DNA from: Clostridia bacterium
GTDB lineage: Bacteria; Bacillota; Clostridia; TANB77; CAG-508
Assembly: GCA_022790975.1 (NCBI GenBank)
Contig: JAAVYF010000047.1
Span: 1 to 64,000, forward strand
Length of the DNA stretch: 64,000 bases
Direction: 5' to 3'
Position 1 is the stretch's first letter. Each line of letters begins with the position of its first letter. Both the position numbers and the translations under genes were made by a program. Of this stretch, positions 17,878 to 28,386 are shown in pieces. The notes beneath the pieces are model-generated. The model made no database searches and was not told the origin of the DNA. It saw only the letters and a list, made by a program, of their open reading frames with translations.

Positions 17878-18978
17878 TTAAATAAAATTAATTTTACTTT
17901 CTGTTTTTGGTGCTGACTCTATATATTCTTCAAGTCTTTTTGTTAATTGTTCAATTCCAGTTCCTTTATAGTATGTTGAAACTACAAAATTAATTAATGG
18001 AGATGCAGCATTTTCATATGATTCTTCATCATCTTCTGATGTTTCTTCTGCTAAAATTGCTAAACTCTCTATTTCTTCTTTTAAATCTTTTAAGAATTGT
18101 TCAACAGCAACTTCTTCAACTCCAGAAAATACAATTACAAATCTAGGTCCCATGTATCTAACAAATATATATTCTTTTGACATTGCTGCTCTTACAATTT
18201 TTCCAACCTCTTTTATAATATCATTTCCCATTTGTCTATTAAATTGTTCATTAATTTTTTCTATATTTGTAATTCTAAACATACATACAGCTGATGTTGC
18301 ATATTTATCCATAATTTTCTTTGCTTTTCCATATAAATATTCTGCTGAATGTAATTCTGTAAAAGTATCTATTCTATCTATATTTTCAATTGTATCTTGA
18401 TATGCTACTGTTTTTAAAACAGAAATTATATTATCTTTTACAACTTCTATAATTGTAGTATCAGTTGAATCAAATGCATGCATTTGACCACTTTCCATAA
18501 TCCAATAGCCAATATAAATATTATCTATGTATAATGGAAAAAACATTGCAGATTTAGCTCTTCCCATTTCTGCCTTTTGATATGGTAATTTTTCATTTTC
18601 ATTTTCAATTGTTACATATTTTGGAGTTGCTGTTGCAACACTATCTTGAAAAATCTCTTCATTATGAAGATTTACTAATGTATCATGATGTTTTGCTTCA
18701 ACATTTGATGCTTTTATAACATATTCAGCTCCATTAAAAACAACAATTGTAGAATATTTAATATCATATTTATCTATTACTATATCATTCATTCTTTTCA
18801 ATTTGTTTTCAACAGAATCCTCTTCACCAGCAAGTTTCATAAAATCTTGCAATACAGAAAGATTATTTACTCTTGCATTCAAATTCTTAAAAGATTGAAT
18901 TTTTTGTTGAATATGAATATTATAAACTATTAATGTTACTATTACCGCTACCAATAATAAAATTATTAAAATTATCAA
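17878..18978 (-). CDS. GAF plus degenerate GGDEF-like protein
   Basis: The 366-residue protein has an N-terminal membrane segment (residues 2-20), a GAF-like region (about 60-190), and a C-terminal diguanylate-cyclase-like fold (about 205-340). The signature position reads RYMGPRF rather than GGDEF, so the active site is absent. The protein is more likely a c-di-GMP or protein-binding receptor than a cyclase. It lies 13 bp from ireB and 26 bp from the CpaE-like gene, so they probably share a transcript. Confidence 0.65.
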   Translation of the reverse strand: MIILIILLLVAVIVTLIVYNIHIQQKIQSFKNLNARVNNLSVLQDFMKLAGEEDSVENKLKRMNDIVIDKYDIKYSTIVVFNGAEYVIKASNVEAKHHDTLVNLHNEEIFQDSVATATPKYVTIENENEKLPYQKAEMGRAKSAMFFPLYIDNIYIGYWIMESGQMHAFDSTDTTIIEVVKDNIISVLKTVAYQDTIENIDRIDTFTELHSAEYLYGKAKKIMDKYATSAVCMFRITNIEKINEQFNRQMGNDIIKEVGKIVRAAMSKEYIFVRYMGPRFVIVFSGVEEVAVEQFLKDLKEEIESLAILAEETSEDDEESYENAASPLINFVVSTYYKGTGIEQLTKRLEEYIESAPKTESKINFI

Positions 18979-19004
18979 GTTTTCTCACCCCTATTATACA
19001 TATT

Positions 19005-22000
19005 TTAATACTTACTTTTCATTTTATTTAATGTACTATTTGTACTACTAGAAAATGCATTTCCAGAATTCATTCCGCCATTTCCAAAACCTTGTTTTGG
19101 AGATGCCTCATAAGATTTCTTACCATTCAATCTTGGATAAACCATTTCTCCTAATACTTGTAGCTTAGACATAAATTGTTTTGAATATCCATTTAAAGAT
19201 AATTTACAAGTTGCCATTGTTTCTAAATATTTTCCATAAACTTTCTCATCAAATGGTATGCTACAAGCTTTTACCATATCTTTATTGAATAAATCTGTCA
19301 TAACAGACATATCTGGACCATTATATCTTGACATACCTCCAATAATCATTTTATTATTTAAAACTTTTATAGGTATTTCTTTATTTATAACAACTCTTGC
19401 TTTTTCTGGTTCCCAAGCTCCTTTAAATTTTAAATCTCTTATAAAAGCTGTTAATGGTTGAATTGTTAAAATATCCATAGATTGTACTAAATAAATTTCT
19501 TGACAACTAGCAAAATATGCTGGTGGCGTTGTAAAATCACAATCAATTAATACTAAAGAGTGATTTTGTACTAATGTTGACAAAATTGGTTCAGCATTTT
19601 CATATGTGTTTCCATCTGCTGGAAGAGCTGTATAAACTGTTAAATTTTTATTAAATTTAATTCCTTCTGCATATCCACTTTCTAATTTATTTATTGATGT
19701 ATATGCAATATTTCTTAACTCTTCTCTACTATCTGTAAATATATAATATGAATTTCTATTTTGTGTCATATCTAATATAGCAGTATCAATTCCCATTAAT
19801 GAAAACATTAATGCCAAATTATTTACTAAAAATGATGTTCCATTTTTTGTTGCTCCTAAAAATGTTACTATTTTTTTATCTTTACTAAGTAAACTATTTA
19901 GATTAGACATTGAATAATCTATTTTTGGTTTTATACTCTCAATTGCATTTTGTGAAACTGCTCCCTTTGGTGTTGAAAAATCATTATCTAATCCTTCATC
20001 TTCAAATCCCATACCAGGAAGAACTGTTTCTTCTTCATCTAAATCTGATAACAAGTCATTTTCATTTTCTGTATCAGAATCTAAACTATCTTCAAAACCT
20101 GGAAGTGTATCAGATTCTTGTTCATCATTTAAACCAGGTAATTCTTCTGAATTTTCATCATCTAATCCAGCTAAAAGACTTGAAACATCTACAACATCTC
20201 CATCATCTTCCATTCCTGGTAATACATCTACGTCTTCTTCCATTCCTGGTAATATATCTGCATCTTCTTCCATTCCTGGCAATATATCTGCATCATCTTC
20301 CATTCCTGGCAATATATCTGCATCTTCTTCCATTCCTGATAATATATCTGCATCTTCTTCCATTCCTGGCAATATATCTGCATCTTCTTCCATTCCTGAC
20401 AATATATCTGCATCTTCTTCCATTCCTGGTAATATATCTGCATCTTCTTCCATTCCTGGTAATATATCTGTATCTTCTTCCATTCCTGGTAATACATCTA
20501 CATCTTCTTCCATTCCTGGCAATACATCTACATCTTCTTCCATTCCTGGTAATATATCTACATCATTTAAACCTGACAACATTTCATCTTCTGATACTTC
20601 AACAGGATTTAATAAATTATTTAGTTCATTTTCTTCAGCTGAAATAACATTCTTTCTAGGTCTTCCTCGTTTTCCCTTTGGTTTTGGAACTTCAACCTCT
20701 GAAACTGGTTTTCTAGGTCTTCCTCTTCCACGTCTTTCTTGAACTAAAACTTCTGGCTGATTGCTTACTGGTTGGTTTGTTTCTAAACCATCAAGTAATG
20801 CTGTTAAATCATTATTTGTATTATTATCTTGAATTACTGAGTTCTCTTTAACTTTATTTTCTGAAATATTTGGAGAAATTGTTTTCTTTACTTGAGAAAT
20901 TACTCCTGTATATCTTTGGGTTGGTTTTACTTCAGATGATACTTTATCTTGTGAAGCTGTTTTAACTTTATTAACATTTTGTGGAACTATATTTCCACTC
21001 ATTTGTGACATTTGTTGTGGTTTTTGAGTTTGTTGTTTGATTTGTTGTACTTGTGCTTGTTCTTTTGAAACTTGTTGTACTGATTGTTGTTTTTGCACTT
21101 GTACTTGATTTTGTGTAATTGGTTTTCTTTGAACTTTCACAACATTTGCTTGATCTGCTTGATTTTGAACTTTGTTTTGGGCTTGTACCTGCTGAACTGG
21201 TCTTTGTTTTAATTGTGGTTGTACACCTTTTGTTTGAGGAACAGCTGACACACTAGCAACTTGTTGAGTTTTTGAAGATATTTTCCTAACACTAGATGGT
21301 ATAACAATAGGACCATTTATATTAGAACCTTTTCCTATAGTATTTACTTTTATTCCTGGTTCTACAGTAGTTTCAATTTCTCTTATTTGTTTAACAGGAC
21401 CTGTAGTTCCCATAAGTGCTTGATATTTTTGAGATTCAGCTTCCAAAACAGCTTTAACTTTCATAGGTAAAACATTAGCTATCAATCTTAACTGTTCATC
21501 AGTATATTGAGCTGCAATATTATTAAAACTATCTGCATATCTTTCTGTATTTTTTCCAAGTTTTTTAAAATGATTTAAAATACTTTGAATTTCAATTTCA
21601 CTAACTTCTCCTGTATCTCCTGCTGGATCATAATTGGCTTGATCTATTCTATAATATAACTTTGCTTCCTTTTTTGTACGAGGTCTATTTATTAACTTAC
21701 AAAGTTCTGTCATATTTCTATCATTTCCAATTAATGCATTATAAATACCTATACTAAATAATTTATTTAATATACTACTTCCAAGAGTTCTTCTTTCTGA
21801 ACAAATTAATATAATTGAAACTTCTTTTCCATCATTTCCTTGTGCCTCATCACTAATTTTATCTAAATGTTCAAATATAAAATTATCAATTGAATCATTA
21901 TTAGTATTAACAAAAGGCTCTAAATCTTCACTTATAACAATTCTATCATAAGTTTTATCGTTTTGTATCTCTTTTAATATTGCATTGAAGTAATATACAT

Positions 22001-22094
22001 TTTTATAAGATAATAACTCCCTATATTCTTTTGGATATCTCTTAATTATCGCTTCTGAGATACTTTCATTACTTACTGCAAATAAAACTTTCAT
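19005..22094 (-). CDS. CpaE/TadZ-like protein with long repeat-rich linker
   Basis: About 1029 residues from the ATG at 22094; the start overlaps the upstream gene's reading frame only if an earlier codon is used. In order: an N-terminal receiver-like region (1-140), a helical region, a Gln/Val-rich linker (about 240-400), two AT-hook-like RGRPRK motifs (near 465 and 482), 12 copies of a D-I-L-P-G-M-E-E-D-A repeat, and a MinD/ParA-like C-terminal domain. The Walker A position reads GATKNGTS, missing the usual lysine, so ATP hydrolysis is doubtful. CpaE/TadZ proteins place secretion or pilus machines at the pole. The adjacent VirB2-like gene fits such a role, but this is inference. Confidence 0.6.
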   Translation of the reverse strand: MKVLFAVSNESISEAIIKRYPKEYRELLSYKNVYYFNAILKEIQNDKTYDRIVISEDLEPFVNTNNDSIDNFIFEHLDKISDEAQGNDGKEVSIILICSERRTLGSSILNKLFSIGIYNALIGNDRNMTELCKLINRPRTKKEAKLYYRIDQANYDPAGDTGEVSEIEIQSILNHFKKLGKNTERYADSFNNIAAQYTDEQLRLIANVLPMKVKAVLEAESQKYQALMGTTGPVKQIREIETTVEPGIKVNTIGKGSNINGPIVIPSSVRKISSKTQQVASVSAVPQTKGVQPQLKQRPVQQVQAQNKVQNQADQANVVKVQRKPITQNQVQVQKQQSVQQVSKEQAQVQQIKQQTQKPQQMSQMSGNIVPQNVNKVKTASQDKVSSEVKPTQRYTGVISQVKKTISPNISENKVKENSVIQDNNTNNDLTALLDGLETNQPVSNQPEVLVQERRGRGRPRKPVSEVEVPKPKGKRGRPRKNVISAEENELNNLLNPVEVSEDEMLSGLNDVDILPGMEEDVDVLPGMEEDVDVLPGMEEDTDILPGMEEDADILPGMEEDADILSGMEEDADILPGMEEDADILSGMEEDADILPGMEDDADILPGMEEDADILPGMEEDVDVLPGMEDDGDVVDVSSLLAGLDDENSEELPGLNDEQESDTLPGFEDSLDSDTENENDLLSDLDEEETVLPGMGFEDEGLDNDFSTPKGAVSQNAIESIKPKIDYSMSNLNSLLSKDKKIVTFLGATKNGTSFLVNNLALMFSLMGIDTAILDMTQNRNSYYIFTDSREELRNIAYTSINKLESGYAEGIKFNKNLTVYTALPADGNTYENAEPILSTLVQNHSLVLIDCDFTTPPAYFASCQEIYLVQSMDILTIQPLTAFIRDLKFKGAWEPEKARVVINKEIPIKVLNNKMIIGGMSRYNGPDMSVMTDLFNKDMVKACSIPFDEKVYGKYLETMATCKLSLNGYSKQFMSKLQVLGEMVYPRLNGKKSYEASPKQGFGNGGMNSGNAFSSSTNSTLNKMKSKY
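20200..20560 (-). repeat. Twelve tandem 30-bp coding repeats
   Basis: Each 30-bp unit encodes a ten-residue acidic module, D-(I/V)-L-(P/S)-G-M-E-(E/D)-D-(A/V/T). Units differ mostly by single substitutions, so the array is young and prone to copy-number change. Confidence 0.9.
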
Positions 22095-22098
22095 TTGT

Positions 22099-22530
22099 TT
22101 AACCCCTCCAACCATTTACTACTATTGTGAATATCAACGGCAATACTTGACATATTAATAAGATTGTAACAAAAGTTGTTATTAAAGCAAAGCCTCTATC
22201 TCTAACGTCAAGTTTTCTAATTCCTAACACATATTGATGTATAGCACCAATAACAATTCCTACAAAACAGAATGGTATACTATAAATTCTCACAACATTT
22301 AATATATATGCTGCTACTCCGTATGGATATGAGCCATATTGGGCAACATATTCTTCTACATTGTTTTTTACACCTTCTTTAATTTCATATAAATCCACTG
22401 CTGTTTCTGAATTTTCTATTCGTTCTGATTCTTTAGGTAAATTTACATCTTCTGCAAATGCAATACTAAAACTACCTATAAAAACAAATACAATTATTGC
22501 TAGCACTAGTACTTTTTTTATTGTATTCAT
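22099..22530 (-). CDS. VirB2/TrbC-like small membrane protein
   Basis: The 143-residue protein has a signal peptide (cleavage near SIAFAED), a short extracytoplasmic part, and two long hydrophobic segments (about 78-100 and 112-140) joined by a basic-acidic turn RKLDVRDRG. This layout fits the TrbC/VirB2 pilin superfamily of type IV secretion systems, but there is no decisive motif. It ends 4 bp before the CpaE-like start, so the two are coupled. Confidence 0.5.
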   Translation of the reverse strand: MNTIKKVLVLAIIVFVFIGSFSIAFAEDVNLPKESERIENSETAVDLYEIKEGVKNNVEEYVAQYGSYPYGVAAYILNVVRIYSIPFCFVGIVIGAIHQYVLGIRKLDVRDRGFALITTFVTILLICQVLPLIFTIVVNGWRG

Positions 22531-22686
22531 ATATATTAAAACCTCCTTTAGGTCATTTTCTTTATAAACAGGTTAATTTAATACATATATAATAATACAA
22601 TATATTCCATAAAATATCAACAACAATTTTGAAATATTTTTCAAAATTTTATCATTTTTATTTAAAACATCTTTTTATTTTTATAT

Positions 22687-23904
22687 TTATAGATTTTCAT
22701 ATAAACTTTTCATTATATTATATACTGAATTTCCCCAATTAGAATCAGTTGCATAATACTTATTTACTGCTTTAACAGTTGTACCATTATAATATTTTCC
22801 TTCTGCTATATTGCCTCCATATATTTCTGTTCCTGATGGATTTAAATAATATTTTATAAGTACACGAGCAAGAAGATCTATACCTTCAGAATAACTAGAA
22901 AAACTAGCTGATGATGAATATGCTGAACCATCATAAGCCATATATCCAAACAAATTATTTTTATTTAATGCAATAGAAGATGTACCCCATCCACTTTCGT
23001 GAATTGCAATAGAAGCTAAAAATACACCATTTATTCCATATTCTTGTTCTGCATAATAAAAATAATCACAATTTTCCATAAATATTCCATTCACATCTTT
23101 AGTATTATATTGCAAAATTGTTCTAAATTGTTCTAAACTAAGTCCACTTGGAATTCCAACATCCATATCCTTATTTAATTTTGAAAGTAGTTCTTCTTTT
23201 GAATGTTCAACTTCTGATAACTCTAAATTTTCTATTTGAAGTGGATTTATATTACTCAATCCTTCTGAAAGTACATAACCACTTCTAAATTCATATAAAA
23301 TATTACACCATCCATTATCATAAACATCTAAAACTTTTACACTTGTTCCTTTTGTAATTGTAAATAACTTTTCACTATTAATATCAACGTTTTCTCGTAC
23401 TGGTAAGCTTTCTGGAGTAGAATAAACTATATCTCCTGATTTTAGTTCATAATTATTCTTTCCTCTTCCAGTTCCAATTTCTACAACTTTATTTATGGAT
23501 GCTTTAGTTATATTGCTCGAAACAATTTTTTCTGAAATCAAATCATCATTATTATATCTTTTTATTGTAATTACATTTTGTTTTCCATCAATTCCTATTT
23601 GAGTTACATGAATTGTTCCACTTGGTAATTTATCGTTATTTATGTATTGAGTTGTATATTCTAAATCTATTTCTTCACAAGACATTTCCTCTCTTATATT
23701 ACTGATAGAATTTTCTTTTAAAATTTCATCAATATTTAAAGGATTTAAATTTTTTGTAATTTTTGAAGTAGAATTTTCAGAATATACAGCTTCTACTGTA
23801 CTTATCTCAAAGAATTCAAACATATTTATAAAGAAATATATTAATACAAAAAACAAACTAACTGTAAATATAACAAGTATTTTAAAATTTACATTTTTTT
23901 TCAT
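22687..23904 (-). CDS. Secreted G5/SH3/glucosaminidase cell-wall hydrolase
   Basis: The 405-residue protein starts with a membrane anchor (about 8-28). A G5-like domain follows (about 60-150, with EEIDLEYTTQYINNDKL and a GxGxGKNNYEL end). Then an SH3-type domain (about 158-215, LPVRENVDINSEKLFTITKG) and a C-terminal glucosaminidase-like domain (about 270-405, SIAIHESGWGTSS with the catalytic Glu, NLFGYMAYDG). It should cleave peptidoglycan glycan strands outside the cell. Confidence 0.85.
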   Translation of the reverse strand: MKKNVNFKILVIFTVSLFFVLIYFFINMFEFFEISTVEAVYSENSTSKITKNLNPLNIDEILKENSISNIREEMSCEEIDLEYTTQYINNDKLPSGTIHVTQIGIDGKQNVITIKRYNNDDLISEKIVSSNITKASINKVVEIGTGRGKNNYELKSGDIVYSTPESLPVRENVDINSEKLFTITKGTSVKVLDVYDNGWCNILYEFRSGYVLSEGLSNINPLQIENLELSEVEHSKEELLSKLNKDMDVGIPSGLSLEQFRTILQYNTKDVNGIFMENCDYFYYAEQEYGINGVFLASIAIHESGWGTSSIALNKNNLFGYMAYDGSAYSSSASFSSYSEGIDLLARVLIKYYLNPSGTEIYGGNIAEGKYYNGTTVKAVNKYYATDSNWGNSVYNIMKSLYENL

Positions 23905-24181
23905 TTGTTCTCTCCAAAAATTATTTTATTTTCTATATAATTTTATATATAATTTCAAAATAAATCAACACTATTTTTTTACAATTATTTCATTTTTTTC
24001 AAATTCCCCATTTATATAAAGAAATATTTTTATAATAATAATTAAATAAAATTTTAAATTCAATTTTTATCATTTTAAAAATTTGCAATTTTATAAGAAA
24101 ATATTTCTATAATAATAAAAAATAAAGTTTTAATTTTAAACTATCTTTATCTTCTATAATTTATCCTTTTATAATAAAAAA

Positions 24182-24936
24182 CTAAAATTTTAAATTCAAA
24201 TTATCATAATCTTTTTCAAATTTACCATCATAAATGCTTTTATTTCCGTCTTCTAACTGTATATTAATTGGCAATTTAATTTTATGAATTTCGTCATTTT
24301 GTAAAACAATAGATATATCTAAATTAACTATACTTTCTAAATCTAATAAATTAATTTTAGCAGACTTCAAAATACTACCATCATACTTTAAAATTTCAGA
24401 GCCCTTCACTTTATAATTTTTCAAAATATCTCTATTTACATATTTTAAAGTAATAGGGTTTGAACAATCCTCAAAAAATATTGGAATATTATATCCGAAC
24501 TTCATTTTCCTTGTTATCTGAATTTATAACATTATATTCTAATAAATTCTCTATAACATTTTCATTTTCGACTTCATCTGTTCCAAACTTTAAAGGATTT
24601 AAATAATATAAATCAGGAACTCCGTCTTTTTAAATTTCCTATATTAATATTATCTATATATAATCTTTTTATATAACTATTATCATCAGAAATCCTCTCT
24701 AAATAAATGGCTATGTCTGTATATTGGTATATGTTTAAATCCCATTCTGGATTTTTATAATTTGTATTATTATTTATAGTCATTGCACTACTATAACTCT
24801 TAATTTTATTTATTAAAAATTTTTCTGATTCTAGATTTTTTTCTAAATTTTTTTTGCTCTTTAATGTATTATTAATAAAAAAAACTATAACTACCATAAA
24901 AATTATTAAAAATATAAAAACTATAAATTTTTTCAT
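24182..24936 (-). CDS. Unknown membrane-anchored protein, read through two CGGN sites
   Basis: From the ATG at 24936 there is an N-terminal membrane segment (about 3-22), then an extracytoplasmic domain of unknown family. The first frame ends at AGA-CGG-AGT (CGG at 24624-24622). Skipping C gives KRGVPDLYYLNPLKFG. The second break is GTT-CGG-ATA (24497-24495); skipping C gives NEVGYNIPIFFED. Rejoined length is 755 bp, 3n+2, as expected for two sites, giving 250 residues. I do not recognise the function. The terminator at 24957-24996 separates it from upstream genes. Confidence 0.65.
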
Positions 24937-24956
24937 TAGAATCTCCTTTATCTATT

Positions 24957-24996
24957 AAATTTGGGGACGCTTTTTATAATTAACGTCCCCAAATTT
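24957..24996 (-). terminator. Strong hairpin terminator
   Basis: A perfect 13-bp stem, AAATTTGGGGACG with CGTCCCCAAATTT and a 14-base loop, lies just after the gene ending at 25022. Confidence 0.7.
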
Positions 24997-25021
24997 CAAC
25001 AACAAAAGTAAGCAATAGTGC

Positions 25022-25633
25022 TTACTTTTTTACTAAAATTGTTTTTATTTTATTTATAATTCTTTTAAAGAAACTCTCTTTTTTAGCTTGTGCAAGAATA
25101 GTTCCTGTTTCTTCTTGCAATTGTTCAAAAACATCATTATTATTATTTTGATTTTCAACTTTTTGTGTACTTGAATTATTCTTATCTAAAGCTTCTTTTT
25201 GAATTTCATTGGTTGTACTGTTTGTACTACCTGTTATAATAACTTGTTTTGGTTTATTATATTCCCTATTGTTTTCTGTATTTACTCCTACATCTCCTTG
25301 TATAGAATCTGCTTGCTCAAAAATATTGTTTATTTTATCATCAAATTTCTTTTGATTTCTTTCTAACATTAACAAAATTTCTTTTCTTCTCTCATCATTA
25401 CACCAATATTTTAAATTTAATATCATTAAAAAATATAATGTAAATTCTTTTAAATTTTGTTTTTCTAAAGGAACTTTAGGGTCAACATATATTTGTCTGT
25501 TAGATTTTTTTAAAACATCAATAAAATCTCGTACATTTTGAGGAATTTTATTTAAATATCTTTCATTCATATGGTGAAGTACATAATCAACTTCAGCCAT
25601 TGCAATTCTATCATCATTTGTTATAACAGTTTC
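25022..25633 (-). CDS. Hypothetical protein with basic C-terminal tail
   Basis: About 203 residues. The start is probably TTG at 25633, as GGAGG lies 8 bases before it. The first 110 residues look like a compact helical domain (EVDYVLHHMNERYLNKIPQNVRDFI). A low-complexity Asn/Gln/Thr linker follows, and the end, FFKRIINKIKTILVKK, could be a membrane-binding amphipathic helix. I do not recognise it. It lies 40 bp downstream of another small hypothetical gene. Confidence 0.6.
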   Translation of the reverse strand, partial: ETVITNDDRIAMAEVDYVLHHMNERYLNKIPQNVRDFIDVLKKSNRQIYVDPKVPLEKQNLKEFTLYFLMILNLKYWCNDERRKEILLMLERNQKKFDDKINNIFEQADSIQGDVGVNTENNREYNKPKQVIITGSTNSTTNEIQKEALDKNNSSTQKVENQNNNNDVFEQLQEETGTILAQAKKESFFKRIINKIKTILVKK

Positions 25634-25673
25634 CAAGGAAATTACCTCCAATATCATTTGTAAAGAAAATTAT

Positions 25674-25952
25674 TTATCTATCTACATCATCATTTTTATT
25701 ATTTATATTATTATTTAAATTTTGACTTTCTTGAGTTTTATCTGATATTTCTTTATCGTATTCTTCTCTTAATTTTTCTATAATTGCTTCCCTATTTCCA
25801 GCTAGTTCTGGATATTTATCAGAAATTGCATTCATTCTTCTTTTTACTTCTACCATCATTTCTGAAGTTTTTTTCATTGCTTCATTAAGTCCATTTGTTT
25901 TTAAATATTCCTCTGCTAATTCTGTTAAAAGTGGTTCATCTATCATAATCAA
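25674..25952 (-). CDS. Small hypothetical helical protein
   Basis: The 92-residue protein is predicted to be mostly helical and charged, ending in an Asn/Asp-rich tail. A GGAGG ribosome site precedes the ATG. It is likely the first gene of a pair with 25022-25633. The function is unknown. Confidence 0.6.
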   Translation of the reverse strand: MIMIDEPLLTELAEEYLKTNGLNEAMKKTSEMMVEVKRRMNAISDKYPELAGNREAIIEKLREEYDKEISDKTQESQNLNNNINNKNDDVDR

Positions 25953-26075
25953 TTACCTCCAAAAATAAAAACTATTATTTCATCATATATTCTATTATAT
26001 CATACTATTTTCAAATGTCAACATAAATACATGGAAAAAATTTCTATAATTTTCAATATTTTCAATTTTTTATGC

Positions 26076-26104
26076 CAAAAAAGACTCGCCATTAATAGCG
26101 AGTC
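26076..26104 (-). terminator. Terminator of the HU gene
   Basis: GACTCGC (26083-26089) pairs with GCGAGTC (26098-26104), followed on the minus strand by a six-T run, about 20 bp after the stop of the HU gene. Confidence 0.85.
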
Positions 26105-26125
26105 ATTTATATAAACTAATAAAAA

Positions 26126-26401
26126 TTAACCGTTTACAACATCTTTTAAAGCTTTTCCAGCTTTGAATACTGGAGCTTTTGAAGCTGGTATTTTAATTTC
26201 TTCTTTAGTTTGTGGGTTTCTTCCTTTTCTAGCTGCTCTTTTTCTAACTTCGAAAGATCCAAATCCAACTAATTGAACTTTGTCTCCTGCTTTTAATGCT
26301 TCAGTTACTGTGCTAACAAATGCGTTAACTGTTTCTTCAGCAGCTTTTTTTGTTTCTCCTGTTTTTGCAGCGATTGCTGCTACTAATTCAGCTTTGTTCA
26401 T
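26126..26401 (-). CDS. hup: DNA-binding protein HU
   Basis: HU bends and compacts DNA as a dimer. The 91-residue protein is full length, with [15 protein letters not shown] at the start, the [23 protein letters not shown]-binding arm (about 46-65) and the C-terminal [13 protein letters not shown]. Codon choice is notably rich in GCT and GCA, as expected for a highly expressed gene. A single gene with its own terminator. Confidence 0.97.
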   Translation of the reverse strand: MNKAELVAAIAAKTGETKKAAEETVNAFVSTVTEALKAGDKVQLVGFGSFEVRKRAARKGRNPQTKEEIKIPASKAPVFKAGKALKDVVNG

Positions 26402-26612
26402 TTTTAAATTACCTCCTAATGAATTGTATGTAGAATCTGTGTCTTTGTTCTTCTACACTATGATTATTCGCCAAACCCTCGAAAAATCCCTCTTTTATTT
26501 TTTTAATTTTCTTAAATTTTATTATTTTTTCATATTTTTTTATTTTATAAAATCTTCTAAAGCCGTTACGTCTATTGCATTACGAGTTTTATTTGCTTTT
26601 AAAAAAGATTTT

Positions 26613-28194
26613 TTAAATTTTTTGTTTTTTATTTAAATTTAAATACTTTGATACTCTTTTTATATCTATAATTTTTGCTTTTATGCTTAGTACAATATAA
26701 ATTATTATAACTATTAAAATTTCTATCATAAATTTCAAATAAAATTTTAATACTATATTTTTCATTATTAATTTTGAAAAAATAATTGATAACACACTTA
26801 TAGAAAAAACCTTAATTATATTTTCTATAATATTTATTTTTAAATTAATTTTTCCTTTTAAACTAACATACATAATCATAAAAATTAAAAAGTCACTAAT
26901 TAATGAGCTTAAAATAGCTCCTTTTTCTAATAATATAGGTATTGGTATAAAAACAAAGTTCAAGATTAATTTCAAAATCATTGCAATGCTAATTGCCTTC
27001 AAATGGATTTTTGCATCTCCTATTCCCTGTAAAATTCCAGAAATTGTTTGTGACAGTGCCGTAAAAACAATTGTTATAGAACCTAATTTTAAAAGTTCTC
27101 CTCCTTTATTAGCATTAGGATATAAAAAGTTTATTATATTATTTGAATAAATAATTAATCCTAACATTATTGGAACTGAAATAAAAATAGTTATTAAAAA
27201 TGAAAAATCTATACTTTGTTTTAATTTTAATTTATCATGAATTATATTAGCTTTAGATATTTCTGGAATTAAAGCAATTGCTACAGCTCCATTTAAAGAC
27301 ATCGGTAAAGTTGTTAATAAATTTACTTTTGAAGTTATAATACCATATTTTTCTCTAGCACTATTTTCACCAATTTTATCTTTTAAAAGCCTTACTATTG
27401 TTATAGAATCTATATTATTTTCTAATATCATTAAAAATGATGTAATAGAAAGTGGAATAGCAATTTCAAAAATTTCTATTAAAATTTGTTTAATACTTTG
27501 TATTAACTCTTTACTCTTAAAACAATTTTCTTTTATTTCTTCTCTTTCTATTTTTATGTAATCTTTTATTGTATAAATAAAACAAAAAATAGTTGCAAGT
27601 GTACTAGCAAGCATAGCTCCTTTAGCCATAATATCTGTATTAAAATTTGTATTTATAGAAATAAATTCTACTATTATTATAGTAAGAACAGTTTTTAATA
27701 CTTGTTCTAACATTTGAAGTTTAGCAGAAACTCTAATTTTTTGTTTTCCGATTAAAATATCCTCTCAAAACAGAGGCAATTGTAACAAATACTATCGATG
27801 GAGATAAAAGTTTTAAAATATCAGATGCAACATCTATTCCAAGTAAATTAATAGAAATAAAATCTGCACCAAAGTATAAAAATAAACTAGAAACTAACCC
27901 AACACTTGAAAAAATTAAAAGTGCTACTCTTAAAACTTTTCTGCAATTTCTATAATTTCCATATGATTGATTTTCTGCAATTATTTTTGAAATAGCATTT
28001 GGAATTCCAATTGAAGATACTGTTAAAAACATTGCATATATTTGATAAGCAGACATACAAACTGCATTTCCACTATCTCCAAATCCCTTTTTATTAGTTA
28101 AATATAAACTATAAATCATTCCAAAAATTTTTACACTAACTTGTGATAACATTAAAGCTACAACACCTTGTATAAATGTTTCTTTTTTTTTCAT
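26613..28194 (-). CDS. MurJ/SpoVB-type lipid flippase, read through one CGGN site
   Basis: This MOP-superfamily membrane protein should flip polysaccharide or lipid II precursors. The N-terminal frame runs from the ATG at 28194 and ends VLRGYFNRKTKN. Skipping the C of the in-frame CGG (27750-27748) gives VLRGYFNGKQKIRVSAKLQMLEQVLKT, continuous with the second frame. The LRGYFNG(K/R)xxxxxSA block is well conserved in SpoVB/MurJ relatives. Rejoined length is 1582 bp, 3n+1, about 526 residues with around 14 hydrophobic segments. It is divergent from traG. Confidence 0.85.
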
Positions 28195-28386
28195 ATAAAC
28201 CTCTTCTTCTTAAATCATTTTATTTTATAAAATCTATTCTAAAAATAGAAAGATTATTACCTAAAACTCTTGATTTTTTTCACATTTTGTAGGATAATAT
28301 AATTGAATTTTTGTGAGTAAATAAGAAATTACATTACATTATAATTTTATATACATATGCTAAAATATAAATAAAATGGAGGAAAA

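Noticed and set aside
17878..18978. Active diguanylate cyclase
   Set aside because: The GGDEF position reads MGPRF, so the catalytic residues are missing.
20200..20560. CRISPR array
   Set aside because: The 30-bp repeats are contiguous with no unique spacers and code for a regular acidic peptide in the host gene frame.
19910..20647. Plus-strand frame of 245 codons opposite the repeat array
   Set aside because: It is the mirror of the tandem repeats in the CpaE-like gene: a leucine/histidine-rich low-complexity product with no ribosome site.
27740..27755. Site-specific slippage signal such as a slippery heptamer plus downstream hairpin
   Set aside because: The 19 sites share only CGGN. Preceding codons and following sequence vary, and I see no common stem-loop or Shine-Dalgarno-like stimulator next to them.
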